Shown here: positions 38,401-51,383 of the stretch, piece by piece
Position numbering within the stretch: the first letter of the stretch is position 1
Layout: each line of letters starts with the position of its first letter
Assembly: GCA_001051155.2 (NCBI GenBank)
Contig: JYIP02000014.1
Location: forward strand, 1 to 64,000
Origin: Chrysoporthe austroafricana
Taxonomy: Eukaryota; Ascomycota; Sordariomycetes; Diaporthales; Cryphonectriaceae
Length of the DNA: 64,000 nt
Reading direction: 5' to 3'
The notes under the pieces: model-generated
The model's database searches: none
What the model saw: the letters and a program-made list of their open reading frames with translations, nothing else
Told to the model about the DNA's origin: nothing
Position numbers and translations under genes: made by a program

Positions 38401-39740
38401 AATAATTGTTATATACCGATAGATTTTGGCCTAAACGATTTCGAAAAGCTTACGGTATTATTCCTTTACTTATTATTCGGAAATTGCTATACTAGTTTCG
38501 GCCCGTTTTGCTACAATCTCGTTTTCGCATTCGAAATAACTTTGCAAAATAACGAATATTCGGGCTATTTTAATTATAGCAAAATAAATATTAATATAAT
38601 CGAATAGCATTGCTTAGCCGCTATTATCTCGAATATTAAGAATAGCCAGAACGCTTAAAAGGGCATTATAATATTCAGTATCCTGAAACGGATAATCGAG
38701 AAGCTAAATTATAAAATCCAAATAAGCCCGATTATATTACGATAGAATATCCGTATACGAGCATGCCGAAATGCTTTCGGCCTAATATAAAAGCTATTAA
38801 TATAAACGGCTTTATACAGTTATTAATTGATATTTTAGCCGCTAATCAGATAGGATAGCCTGGGTTCGTATAATATAGCTAACAATCTGGCGCTAGATAT
38901 CCAAATACCGCTTTTACGAGCTAGGCTTAAGCCGGCTATCGAACGGCCGCTTAAGCTTTATATACTTATCTTTCCGGTTAATTTCGAAAAGGACAAAATA
39001 GCTAATAATAATAGCGATCGCTATATCTTATACTTGCTAAGCATTTCGCTAAAAGCTATCTTATATAGCTTGCAAAACCGGCTTGTCTTCCCAAATCGGT
39101 ATAACGAAATCCCTGGTTCTGATTAAATCGAAACCTTGCAAATAAGCGGCTTAGCTTACTCTGCAAAGCTATAAATTAAGTTCTAGCTGCTCGTCCTTTT
39201 CCTGGATTTGCCTATCTATTTAATCGGTAAATATCTATTATATTCGGCAAAAAAATACGATAATTTGCTATTTCGGAAATTCCTTGCTATTATGCCCGTT
39301 TTCTATAGTATTGCTCTACCGTTCTATTTCGAACTATCTGCTAGCTTGCCGGCTCGGAAAGAGCTATTAATAGCATACTTATATTTGCTAAAGGATTAGA
39401 AAAATAGCTTTATAAGCAAACAGATAGCTATTTATACGGGGATTAACCTATCCGTACGAAATGCGATAATAATCTTGCATTTTATTGTATTGCTAGCTAA
39501 TAAAATAGCATTCTTAGCAAGCAAAGCTGTCTATTTGGATATTACCGAAAAACGGGATAGAACTGCTTAACAGATCTGGAAATCGGAAATCTTGCAAGTC
39601 TTATTACGTACGATAGATACTAAGCAAGCTTTGAATAATGCGGGCAATAGATTATCGCTATTTTTTGGGCATTCAGTAGCGTAAAATAGCTAAATGCGCT
39701 AGAATTTCGTCTGCTAGAATACCGAAATAGCATTCTTTAT
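35411..39740 (-). pseudogene. Telomere-linked RecQ-type helicase, unit 2 copy (uninterrupted)
   Basis: The most complete view of the gene, on the minus strand. Walker A region ILQIAGINNGKAFFFLF near 37,012-36,961; DEXH block REQLDRVIINEYYIFLN near 36,757-36,700, where DECH has become NEYY (D to N, C to Y and H to Y are all RIP-type changes); motif IV ESKAIIYSKII near 36,440; motif V INALRIGFDI near 36,270; motif VI LRDYIQESGRISQDK near 36,210-36,165; and the zinc region near 36,080-35,960. The N-terminal half between about 37,000 and 39,740 is Lys/Gln/Glu-rich and includes the QPAR-type block near 37,950. RecQ-like genes of this architecture are known at fungal chromosome ends (TLH of Magnaporthe, tlh of fission yeast). 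Confidence 0.82.
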
Positions 39741-39747
39741 ATATTAC

Positions 39748-40285
39748 AATATATAATTAAGAATAAAAAACGAATAAATGGATTTGATTAGCCATATTCG
39801 AAATAAATATTTACGATATACGGAAAGAAGGGTTTGAAAAGATAGCAAGTTTTAGCTTTTTCTCCTATTTATCTTATTAATCTATCTTCTAATTAGAAAT
39901 GCGGGCGAGTTAAAGGTAATATAGAAAGTTCTTTAATCTGTTAGTTACTTAATCAGAGCTCCGAATTAGGACTAATATAAAACCCGTTTCGTTTTGATTG
40001 ATTATTTCGAAAAGTAGGGCTTGCCCTATCAATCTTCTGGGTAAAAACTTAGGGTTTGCAATTGCGATCCTTTTAAACGTTGCACAGTTCTTATATTTAG
40101 ATATATTATAGACTATATTGGATAGATAAGAGATCGAATTGAAGCGATGCAAATATTTTGAAAAACGGGTTGAGTATAATTTATACAATTTTAAACCGAT
40201 CTTCTACCCCCGGTTTTTACTAGCGCCAAATTTTTGCCCATACAAAAAAACTGTCCTTTACCTTAAGGATACTTTTACTTAAAGA
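39748..40285. repeat. Start of tandem unit 3 (truncated)
   Basis: Collinear with 432-960 and 22,062-22,600, then stops abruptly in AAAGATAGGCTAATAATTAA where family 1 sequence begins. It includes the 5' leader of the unit only. Confidence 0.82.
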
Positions 40286-41694
40286 TAGGCTAATAATTAA
40301 GGGAAAAGGGGTCGGGTATTTCTAAAAGATAATAATAAAACTATCCGATCTTCCTTTATCCAGTCTTTTTTTCCTTATAATCTTCTTTCCCGAAAAGTTA
40401 CGAATAGTCCGATAAATTCAATTAGAGCGTTAGTATGCTTTTTGTTATAAAGTTTATAAGGTTAGCCGGAATGGTTATAATAGAATTTTATTTGGAAGTA
40501 TTCCGATTTTAAGTTCTTGTTAAAGGGAAAGAGGTATGCTTATTTTCTAGAACTGGTTATTTTCTTTTACTTTTGTTTATTCTTCTTATTATAATTGAAA
40601 AATTCCTGGATTTATCGATAAATCTGGAATTTAAGTTTTTAGTCGAATATCGTAATAGATAAATATATTTAATTCCGCTATTAGTATTAATATATTCAAA
40701 TATATAATGCTTTCGATTTTCAATAAACTATTGCTAAACTAATTCTTCTAACGGATTTTCCGGATTATTAAGTCGAAAAATATTCTCGCTTTCGTTTATT
40801 TCTATAAGCATTTATCGTTATTCCTTTTCCGTTATTACTTTAACAAGCTTTCGAAATTTGCGATATTTAGAGAAATCCTTCCAGAATATATTATTCTTTC
40901 CTATTTACTAGGATAGATTCTTATCGAAATTCGACTTTTTTCCTTCTTAAGTCTAATACTTAAGCAATAAAAGCTATCCTTGCTTAACTATCTATGCCTT
41001 TGCCTTTTGCAAAAATGCATTGGTTTTCTTGGGGTTCTGCTTTATCTTTTCGTATCGATCGGCTAAAAGTTTCCAGTTAACGAAAACGCATGCGATTTCA
41101 AGAAAGATCTTAATATTCGATATAACTTAATCCTTCTTTTCAGGGTTATTCAAAGCTTATATAAACTTATATACTTGGGCAGAATGCTTAATCTCGATAT
41201 AATTAATAGGCCGCAATAGTAAAACGTTATTGCCCGTAATTGCTATAATGAATTGGCAATAAATTATCGATAAATAATTGTAATATTTCTTATAAGAACG
41301 CTATTTTTATAAAAGCCGATATCTTATAGGATTGATATTCCTATAAGAACCGATACTTTATAGAGCCGATACTTCTATAAAAGCCGTTATTTTATAAGAC
41401 CGATATTCTTATAAGAACTATTATTTTATAAAGCCAATAGTTAAAACCCGATTACGCAATAAAGGCATGCAAAGCATAGCTATTAATTGATAATGAATAT
41501 ACTAAAATATATTATAAAGTATAGTTCTTATAAGAAAGTAAATTACGCTAAAGCTTATTAAGGCATTATATAAGCCTTCCGGTAAGGGTATAGTATTCAT
41601 TTAATGAATTTACTGCGTATTTATTAAGGGATTTACTATAGATTTACTAGGTAAATCCATTACGAATTCATTTCGTCTATAGGTTTTGCTATTA
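40286..41694 (-). mobile_element. Family 1 fragment: gag start, leader repeats and LTR
   Basis: Collinear with 17,050-18,450. It contains the leader tandem repeats (41,285-41,450) and an LTR at 41,488-41,694 (TGATAATG...CTATTA). The pol, extra frame and 3' LTR are missing, so this is a 5' truncated relic. Its right end lies directly inside family 2 sequence, indicating insertion into a family 2 copy. Confidence 0.82.
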
Positions 41695-44600
41695 GTTAAT
41701 CAAGTTATTTTCCGAATATATAATTTGATATATCGATTTCGATTTCAAATAGCTTATTTGGGTTTGCTTTGCAAAATATAAGTTTTAATATAATTCGTTT
41801 TTTGATTTTATCGAATATTTCTTATATTTTTCGTATTTATTCGAATTTCCAATCTTTTTATATAAGATTTATAAAAGGGCATACAATTTCGCTATAATTT
41901 TGAATAAATTATTAGTAAAAATTAGCATAACCGAAAAATGCTTTAACTTTTTTAATTTTTTCTAATATAAGCTATTCTTTTATTACTTGGATTTTATTTT
42001 TCTATATATTAATTTTGCCCGGTTTTATCGTATATCCGAAATAATTAATTTTTTATTAATAGAAATAATACTTGCTTAATTCGATTAGGAATTTATTATC
42101 TTGCAAAATTTAAAATACTTGCTATATATATTATTTATATAATTCAAAATTTTTTGAATAAATAAGGATATTATTAAAGTAAATAATAATAATAGTATTT
42201 AAATATTTGCGGAAAATATTATTAATTATTTCTTGGAAAGATATAAGCGCATTAATTAGTTCAAAAGGTAAGATTACATATTCAAAGTATTCGTAATGAG
42301 TTCTAAATATTATTTTCCAAATATTATCTTCCTTAATCCGAATATAGTAATATTCTTCTTTAAAATTTAATATAATAAACCAATTTGCTCTAATTAATCG
42401 ATTTTGCATTTCTCTTATTAACGGTAAAGGATAATGATTCTTGATTGTAATATTATTAAATTATCGATAATTTATATAAAGTCGTAATTTGCCGTTTTTC
42501 TTAAATACGAATAAGATTGAGTATTTTACGGGTAATTGCGATTTTCGTATATAGCTTCCTTTTAGATTTTCATTAATATATTCTTTAAATGCTTCGAGCT
42601 TTGCTTAATCGAGCTTATAAATAAAGTAATTTTGCAATTTTATCTTTTCTTTCAATAGAATTTTATAATTAAAAAGGCCGTACTTTAATAAGCTAATATC
42701 GAATTTCTCTTGCTATAGTTTCTTAAACTCGTAATATTCCTTTAATACGTTTTTGAATTCGAATAATAGTTTTTTTTCGTTTTCTGAAATTTAAAAGAAT
42801 AAAAAGTATCGTTAAGCGTATTTTGCTTCGCTCGCTTTTTATCGTTACTTTCGAGATTTAATTTCTAAGGGTTTCGGGTATTTATCGTATATTAGCCCGA
42901 ACTTTCGTTTATAATCTCTTTATATTTGCCGTTTTAAAAGCAGTATTTCCTTATAATTCTATAGTTTATATAGCTTTATAATGCTTTACGCTAGATTAGC
43001 TTTCTATTAATTGCTAGTTATTTGGATTTCTAATTCGTTTTCAACCCGTATTTATAAGTTTGAAATATTTATAACCTTTCTTTATTTTCTAGCAAGTCCG
43101 TTTGTTTTAAAAGTATATTTAAGCTTATTTAAGCGCATATTCTTAATGCTATCCTTAATAATTAAAACCTTCCCTTTTCCGTTAATTGCAACTTTTTCAG
43201 TAAGTATAGCTCGTTTTTATAAAATCTAGCTAATAGTCCAATCAATTCGAAAATTATACTTCTTAAGCTAAAATATTCTTAAAATTAACTTATATTATAT
43301 TATATTTATAATATCGAAAATAGTATTTATTATAAGACTTTAAATCGAAATAAATAAATAATCAGTTTCTATATTAATTATATTAAAGTTATATATAACC
43401 GCTTTTCCTTTTATAATATTAAGTTTATAAAGATTTTTCTTTTGCATTTAAAGGATTCGTTCTTTATTAACGACTTCTAGCAAAATAAAATTTCCTTATA
43501 CGCTATTATCTAAAAGTACGCTATATTATTACCCGTTAATATATATATTTAATATAATATCTCTTATTTTCTTTCGTAATTGCGTATAAAGATTTCGTAA
43601 TTCTAATTAGATATTATTCTATTATAAGCGATCTTTCTTTTTTAAAGTACTCTAAGCTTTTCTCGTTATTTGCTTTGCTAGTTTTCGTATTTAATTTTAG
43701 CTATATTGCTTCGCTTTCTTAGCCTTTTACAATCGGTATTATTTTTTAACTTTATCTTGCATATAAATAGAGCATATTATAATATAGCATTGCTCTTATA
43801 TCGTTTTTCCTTAAATATATTTCTATAGATAATTATTAGATAATCCAATATAAGCATTATTATTCTTAATATGCAAGACTTTTCTATATTTTTTTCGGGG
43901 TTTTATAATAGGTCAAATTAATTAATCTTATTCCTTAATTGGAAACCAATTATATTTAACTTTCTCGTTAAAATATATTTAGCAATTATAATATATATAG
44001 CATATTTAAGCAAGTTCGTAATAATAAAGGTATAAATAACTGATTTTTCTATTTTCTTGAAATCTATATTTATTATTTTAAAATGAAACGTTTTGGAAGA
44101 GTTTCTGTAATATAAGCCCGTAAATAAAATACTTAACTTTTATATACTTGAATATTTAGCTATTTTGCTTTAATCGTTCTTATTTTCCGTATTAAATAAC
44201 TATTTCTTCTATTTCCGTATTAAGTTCTTTTTCAAATATAAAGGTTAATAAGTTATTTAGCTATTTATCTTATAACGCGGTTTTTTTAAATATAATACTA
44301 AATATAAGTATTTTTATTTCTTTAATACCGAATTCTTTTTCTATTATTATATCTTATCGTTATTCGAAATAATAATCCAGAAGGAATTTCTTTAAGTCTT
44401 TTCTTTTAATATCCAAAAGGTTGCTTGAATAGTCGGAATCGCTATTATTTATAGCCGTATTGTAAATAGAGCCTTTTCTTTTTATAGCAAATTGCTTTTA
44501 TTTTTTAAATTTGCATAAAAACTATTTTAAACCTTCTTTTGCCAAGAAATGCAATAAGCAATAGTTTTAATAGCAAGCTATTTAACTTATATTACTATAG

Positions 44601-45696
44601 CTAAAGTCTGCTATTTATTCCAGTAAGCTATTATTATTTAGTTAATTGAATTCTTATTGCTAAGCAATATTAACTTATTTTTCCGGAATTGGTTTCCATT
44701 CGCATTTTTTCTTTTCCTAATAGCAATTACATACAATATAGCCTTTCTTGCCGCAATTATAATAAATAATTCCCTTGCATTATTTTCGTATTAAAATATT
44801 TAATTCTATAAATCCAGTATAAATTATATTTAAATAAGCTATATTATTCCGGATTTTCTGCTAGAATTTGCGCTTTCCTGAATTAAGTTAATATCTCGGA
44901 ATATTATTATAATTCTTTTATTATTGCTAGCACTATTTATAAAATCAATTATCGATACGGACTGCTTTATTAATAAACTTGCTAAATTTTTCGAATCGGT
45001 TTTCCTTATAAAATTCGTTTTTAATTTCTTCTTTAAATCCCGTATAATAAGCATTTATAAAAAGTTTATTTTCGTAATTAAAATAAGCAATAATCTATTT
45101 GAATTTAGCTATATAGTTTGCAGTTAAACTAGTTTATCGAAATGCTTCTAATTGCCGTATTGCAATACATTTCTTATCCGAATTCCTAAAAGTCTTAGTA
45201 AAAGCCGATTCAAAATTAATATAGCATTAAAAAATGCGCTTAGTATTTTCAGAACAGAAATTTTCGTTATTATCTAGATAGTTACGAAAAGTTAATTCTC
45301 ATTACTGAAAAGCTGTCCTTTCAAAACAGCTTTTCGCGAAATCGATTTTGTCGTAAGTAGTCCTAAACTAAGCGCTATAATATTTGAAATAGGCCTTGAA
45401 TTGAGTTAAGAAAGCTTGGAAATCTTTTCGGGTATTTTTATAAGGCTTAAGTTTATTAAGCTTAAAAGCTTTAGCTTGTTAAAGAGCATTAAAGCGGAAA
45501 ACCTCATTTTTGACTTCTTTAAGCTGCTAATATAGGGCTATATTTTATTGCTAGAATTATTCGTTAATAAGGATAGTTAAGGCTTTTTTTTAAAAAGCCT
45601 GGTTGCTAAAAGAAAATAAGATCTGTAATGCTATCGTATTTCCAGTATTATTCAAAAAGTATATACTGAACTATTTTTAAACAAAAGTCGTAAAAA
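41695..45696 (-). mobile_element. Family 2 fragment: RT to gag, second copy
   Basis: Collinear with about 26,405-30,388 of the complete family 2 element, heavily RIPed. The open piece at 42,131-42,409 is RT: YEYFEYVILPFELINA, then IIIIYFNNILIYSKNFELYK, again with YFNN in place of YFDD. The gag zinc knuckle at about 44,722-44,766 has the same Cys-to-Tyr and His-to-Tyr changes. Integrase and chromodomain are absent, lost with the left part of the element. Confidence 0.82.
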
Positions 45697-46090
45697 TATT
45701 ATAAACGTTATAGCAATTCTAGAATAAATTATAAAATTAAAGGGTTTATATTAATAAGAGCAGTATTAAATAAAGCTTTAAATACCGGAAACTTATATAA
45801 CAAATATTCGCAATATTTATAAGCCAATATAGCTATTACTAAATAATATTATAGGGTCCAAGTAATACTTAAATTTACGATTGAAAAGCTATAGTAATTT
45901 ATTTAATAAATATTCTATCCTTATATATCCAGCTTTTCAGTTCTGGATCGATAGACTTTTCTATCGAGTCTATCGATCCTATCGATCCAGGCTAACCCTA
46001 ACCCTTGATTACGTAATCGCCTATAAAGTTTTCTTGAATAGGGTTACTAGTAAAGTATCTAACTTAGTTTTCTTTTCGTATTGCATACTT
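45697..46090 (-). repeat. Family 2 LTR variant with palindromic insertion
   Basis: Begins TATTATAAACG like the other family 2 LTRs and is collinear up to AGGGTCCAA (45,853-45,861). It then carries about 130 bp of unrelated sequence and rejoins at CTAACCCTAACCC (45,992-46,004). The right end is unclear. The insertion includes a 13-bp perfect inverted repeat at 45,945-45,957 / 45,967-45,979 (GGATCGATAGACT) and a further CTATCGATCCAG at 45,979-45,990. Confidence 0.6.
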
Positions 46091-47348
46091 TAATCTTTTT
46101 GCTAGTTTATAATACTTAACAAGCCCGGAAAGCTATACGCTACCGATTTTATCGGCATTTATATAGAAATCGGGATCCAAAATGCTTTTAATAGCATTAT
46201 ACGACTTCCCGCTATAGCCGTAACCAAAACCTCGAGCTTTATTTCTGTACGTAACGAGCGATATTAGCGATAATAAGAGCTTAACCCTATATAATAAGAG
46301 CCTTTCGAAACCTTAATCCCAAAAGCCGAGCCCGCTTCTTACGATTACCTTTTCGAAATATTCTGATAATCCCGTTTCGGATTCGCGAAATAAATCGCTT
46401 AGCCTAACCCAAGTATAGAAAGACTATTCTGTTAATCTATCGGGCATTCCGTCCGCTATAATATTCTTGCTAGCCTTTTCTTTTGCTATAACGTATACTA
46501 AACCCTTACCGCTACTGCTTTTGGAATATATAAATATATAATAAGCATTATAATATTACCGAATGCAATAAAAGCAAGCTCGGATATAAAATACGGATTA
46601 AGCTTTATTAATTATAATATTAGAAAAGTTTTTATAATGCTATTATATTAATAAATATAACTATTATGCTAAATATATATATTGCCTTTTCGTATAAAGA
46701 GTAAATATTATATTTTTTAATATAAATGCTTTAAGCTTTAAAACGAATTATAGCAGGAAATAAATAAAATTCGGGCAAAAATAAAAAAAGAAAAGTATTT
46801 AAATTATTATTTAACCTATTTTATATATCTTTGCTTATAATATATATATAAGAAATTTAAAAAGCTAAAGAATAGCAAATTCGCATATAATAAAGAAATT
46901 ATTTATATATATAGAAAAATATTTATCGATATTCTTATTTAAGTTTTATATTACAAGCGAATAGAAATAATAAAATCGATTAAAATATATAGAAAGCCCA
47001 AAATATATATATAAAAGGGCTTATAATTAGAAAGCAATAAGCTGAATAAAGCTAGAAAATAATTTTATAAAAAAGATCGTATAAAAAATGAAAAAAAGCT
47101 TAAACTATTTATTATAATTGCGTAAGTATTAATATAGGAAAAGGTTTTATTTTAATATAAAATAAAAAAAAAAGGAATTCTTTTTTAGAATAACTAGAAT
47201 CAATTGGGTAGAAAAATAAAAAGAGAATAGCTTTTCTGGAATCAATTGAATTCAATACTCGTATAGGAATAGCAATAGTAAAGCTTGTATTGTAAAGTTT
47301 TTAGAATTAATTGATTTCAATAATACTTATAGTAAATCTGAAAATTCG
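46091..47348. other. AT-rich degenerate sequence, no gene seen
   Basis: Strongly RIPed, with poly-A/T and TATATA runs. I find no frame, LTR end or domain that I can support. Confidence 0.6.
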
Positions 47349-47640
47349 ATTGATTTTTATAATAAAAATACCGATTAATACGATAGAATCGAATAATTTA
47401 ATAAATAAGCATTTTATAATTCGATTATTCGGGTTTACTTTTCTTATCCCTTTTATTAAGTATAGCTAGCCTAATAAGAATTCGATTGATTAAAAGAATA
47501 AGGATGCCGACTGATCAAATAGAATCGACTGATCTAATATAAAAATATTCCTGAAATTCGACTGCTCGGACCCACTTTTCTTGGAATTTTAATTGGATGC
47601 AGCTACCCTAATCAATTCGACTAATCGAAATACGTATTTT
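47349..47640. repeat. Tandem repeat of about 136 bp at the island edge
   Basis: Two full copies (47,349-47,484 and 47,485-47,619) and the start of a third. Each runs ATTGATT...GATAGAATCGA...ATTCGA(C/T)T...CCCACTTTTCTT...AGC(T/A)...CTAAT...AATTCG. The right copy keeps GC-richer words (GACTGCTCGGACCC) where the left has T/A versions (GATTATTCGGGTTT). Confidence 0.7.
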
Positions 47641-47686
47641 AATTGGTTAGAAAACGCGGGAAAATTTGCGACATCAGTCGGACTGA

Positions 47687-48718
47687 TTAAACGATTATAC
47701 GGGGTTTATTGAGATGAGTTGTGACACCCATCACTGTTGCCCTGTTCCATATTGCCTTGGCCAATTCCTGGATGCCGGCCGGTTGAAGCTGCCCATCCGA
47801 AAGCCTCGCAAAACTAGCCTGGTTTATTTCAAGACCGTTGACGACAAGCCGACATACCGAATTGAATCCCACGGGAAATACGGGGTCAAACCCTCCTGAA
47901 CCTATTCCCATAAGGCCAAATTGTTCGAAGTCCTGATCATTCCAAGTCTCGCCGCCTAGGACATCCCAGTCGTGCTGAACACCGAAAATACGATGCAGGC
48001 CAGTGTAAAAGCTATGATCGCCAAATTCGTCCGGATATCTCTACCAAGCGGCTGAGATACGCGCTCGAACAGATGGGTCATGAAACTGAAGCCATTCAGT
48101 GAGTTGTCGGGCTGATATCAGAATGGTTTGGTCGTTCTTTCGCAACCCTTCGTCGAGAAAGTTCTGCCAGCCCCTGTTTACCTTGTCGAACCCGACTGGA
48201 GCTTTTCTTTCAGGAGTCCACCTATGGATTTTCCCTTGGTAGGATACGACTGTGGGTACTTTACCGGGATTCGGAAAGTCGCTTATGAAGGTAAAACCAA
48301 ACGCCTGAGCGTAGTAATAAAGAAGGTCTTGAGAAGGTGGAAAGCGCATAGCGCCCATCTCAGCGATATTGACTCCATCCGCTATCATCTCTGACCTTAG
48401 CCGGCCTCCAACTTCATTGCTGGCCTCTATGATAGTGACATCAGCTCCAGCTTTTCGTAAGTGGAAAGCCAAGATCAAGTTGCTAATGCCAGCTCCGATG
48501 AGGCACGTCTTGAAGCCTTCGGGTAAATATCCAAGCGGCTCCTCTTTTCCACCCGCTGCTTCAACCCATTGCGAGTAGATGATCTGAGGAGTGTCTACCC
48601 AAGCCTGAGGGCGTGCTCTAACTTCAGCCGCTGAAGTAAGTATAGGGTTTGAAAGTCCCCGGCCCCCGCTGTGGTTCGGAATTGCTGAAAGTTGGATGCT
48701 TTTACCCATATTTGTCAC
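47687..48718 (-). pseudogene. Flavin amine / L-amino-acid oxidase relic, 3' truncated, one in-frame stop
   Basis: Starts at ATG 48,718. Residues 75-80 are GAGISN, the FAD dinucleotide-binding turn, followed by a beta strand ending in Glu98 (TIIEAS) and GGRL. EMGAMRFPPSQ at 120-130 is the Arg-containing block typical of fungal and bacterial L-amino-acid oxidases. A TAG at 48,041-48,043 (codon 226) interrupts the frame, but the same frame stays open to TAA at 47,687 with family-like sequence (HSFYTGLHRIFG, then GFDPVFPVGFNS), about 343 residues in all. Family members usually exceed 500 residues, so the C-terminal FAD and substrate part is lost where the AT-rich island begins. TAG can come from CAG or TGG by RIP-type change. 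Confidence 0.8.
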
Positions 48719-51375
48719 GGAAAGGACGGATGAGAGATGGTGATAACGATATGAACAATATATGAAAATAACCCTAATAGGTTTAAAGCATTAGGCTCTT
48801 TTAAACGCCTCTTATAACTCAGAAGGCTCTATTTATATGCTTCCATTCTAAAGGAATATCTATATATAGCAACCCTGATCTTGAGAAACTGTGTACTCTA
48901 CCTGACGATTTTATACTGACTAAGTTGTCATAACGAGCATCAGATCAGAGCTGCCTGGACATTAATAGCTTACAAGAAAGCTAAATCGCCGACCCTATTG
49001 GGCACTAATATTCAGCGATCAATACGAGCTGAATCAGCCAATTTATCTTGCGCTGACATGAAAAAGTATTGAAAATCAGCAAGACTTACGAGCACCCTCC
49101 CAAGCACCTAGACGTTCAGCTGCCAAGCAATATCGTGATTGCCTAGATAGGAAATCCTTTTGGCTAGCTAAGAGAATACAGCTGTTATATGAACTCTACC
49201 GGCTAGAAGAAACGGCAGTTGCCTTCTTCTAGAGATATAGATGGCTAAAACGGCGCATGAAAGTGTAAGGAGCAAGTTGAATACCGCGTAGACAATGCTA
49301 AAGGAGTTTGGGCTTGTACTAAACTATATATCGCAATCCTTCGCCCATTCTCCCAACATGTCGACTAAGGATATCAGAATTCCTAGCAATTTCTATAGTA
49401 GCGCGATAGAAAGACAATTTTGTGGCAAAGATTGAAAAACACATATGGGCGTTCAGGCTTGGGCCTAACCGGAGCGGGATTAATGAGCAATTCAAGATCG
49501 CGTCTATCGGAGAAATTCACGACCGGAAGTAAGGAAATGCATACCAGCAGATCGTATATATATTGCGATTGCTATCTCCAAGCCAGAATAATGCGACGCC
49601 ACTTGAACGTAGCAGTCACTTACATTCGCTTAGTCTTGGGGTTGAGTCTTTAATAGAAAGCTGGGCGGCTTTGGCTTAGCTTTCATGCTTGATTCCTTAG
49701 TAAACTCAAAATCTAATGAGCTGAGAAAAGGACATATGATTGAGCAGAGCATCCCTGTCGATTGCTTTCGAATATGGATGATCAGAGCTCTAGAAGTGAG
49801 AGGCTAAGACTAGCTTTACGACCTCGTATCAGCTGACGGTTGAAAGTTTTTCGTAAGTTTGCTGAATTCAACTAGTATCGAACCATCTGCTTCTACCCGA
49901 TCAACTCAGCTGCATTGATAGCTGAAACTTAGGACTATAATGAACTGATAACGGTAGGTAGAGAAAATGTTTGGGGCTGCAGCTGTCCGTGGGTAGCTAA
50001 AGGTTCAACGTGAGTAGAAATGGGCACGGAAAAACTCATTTTGTATTTACGATAAGCTTATATCGCATGCAAAGCATTCAGGCAGAAATGGTATCAGCAC
50101 CTCATACCGACCCCTGGATCCGGGGCAGTAGGCTCGAACAACCTAAGCGTGCGTAGAGACAGACGAGAGAAAGAACCAGAACAGGCCACACAAAATGTGC
50201 GTATTGTCAGGCTGTTAAGGGTTAAGAAGGCAATTAAAATATAGGGTAGAAGAAGGATGTTGTCGGAGCTGTCGTCGAGACAAGATATAGGTCGGACTGG
50301 CTGGCGGGCTTATCGACGGAACGGCTATGGCAAATTTACGGCTAGCGGACGGGATTCCAATATTTCGATAACACTTTGCATCTGGTCAGGCATATAAAGA
50401 AAAGAGCGCGTTTATATCCCTCTTTCGAATGTAAAACTGTTAAAGTTTCCGTTTAACATCTGTTGCCGTTAACGATAATTTTTTTTGATATTCAATTCCG
50501 AAAAAAGAAAGAAAAAAGAAGTAAAGAAATGAAAAGGAATGAGAAAATAGTAATATTATAAATCAAAGTTTGAAGTTCTAATGATTTTCAGTGTGCAAAC
50601 AATCGAAATTGCTTATAAAATATAATTACTGAAGCAATACACTTTAATATACAGCTTTAATTCAAGCCGCTTTGCATAGTTTTATTTATAGCTTTTCGAG
50701 CTGTATTCTATAAATTATATCCGAATTTATTCAAAATCTACTTAAAGATATCGCTTGCTTGCTTAACACTCAGCCTGCTTGACATTTAACATCAACCCGT
50801 AACGTATATATTAATAGATTAAAGGTTTTTTTGGGTTTTCTTTTTCACGATTTATAGAAATTTTGCACTTGTCTTATCGTGTATATATAGTTAACATCTT
50901 TTGACCTTTTCGAATCAAAAATTGACGCTAATAGAAGAGCAAATAGCAGCGTAGAAGGTAGAAGTCGGTAAACTTCGCCAGTTCCCTCAATTATAATGCT
51001 TTAATAAGCAATTACCGTGAAGCGTTCGATAGTCATTCATACTAGTCATACGATCGACACTTGCTATGCTTCCACTGGGTAGGATCTGAGTAATGACCTT
51101 GGAACTTACTGATCACACGCTCATCAAACGTGTAAGAAGATGATCGACAATTAAATTGACTAATAGTAAGATGACTATCGCACTTTTTGCCTCGAATTGG
51201 GAACCGGATCAGACTGCTTGTGTCCGAGAAACCATATAGCCTGTAGATTTGAGAGGACACGAAGGATTCCTGAAGCTTACCTCAAGCACAGGCTTACGAA
51301 GTGTGACGTAGGAAGCTCCGCTTAGAGTTAGTTTTGGCGACGCTCCCTCAGCCGGAGATTGAGATTCGCAATCAA
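48719..51375. other. Intergenic, no supported gene
   Basis: Mixed composition, with AT-rich patches at 48,770-48,900 and 50,450-50,900. A 77-codon frame at 49,420-49,653 and other short frames lack any recognisable domain, intron or signal sequence. I see nothing that I can support. Confidence 0.5.
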
Positions 51376-51383
51376 TATATAAA
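51376..51383 (+). promoter_or_regulatory. Possible TATA box of the secreted protein gene
   Basis: TATATAAA lies about 150 bp before the ATG at 51,531, in otherwise mixed-composition sequence. Confidence 0.4.

Larger units (their letters stand above)
22062..39747. repeat. Tandem unit 2, TLH-helicase repeat (interrupted by family 2 element)
   Basis: Second full copy, head to tail with unit 1. It is collinear with 432-22,061 from end to end once the family 2 element (23,647-30,654) is removed, leaving about 10.67 kb. About 140 bp present in unit 1 (6,930-7,068) is missing and replaced by a homopolymer T run and one N (35,371-35,411), probably an assembly artefact. Confidence 0.85.
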
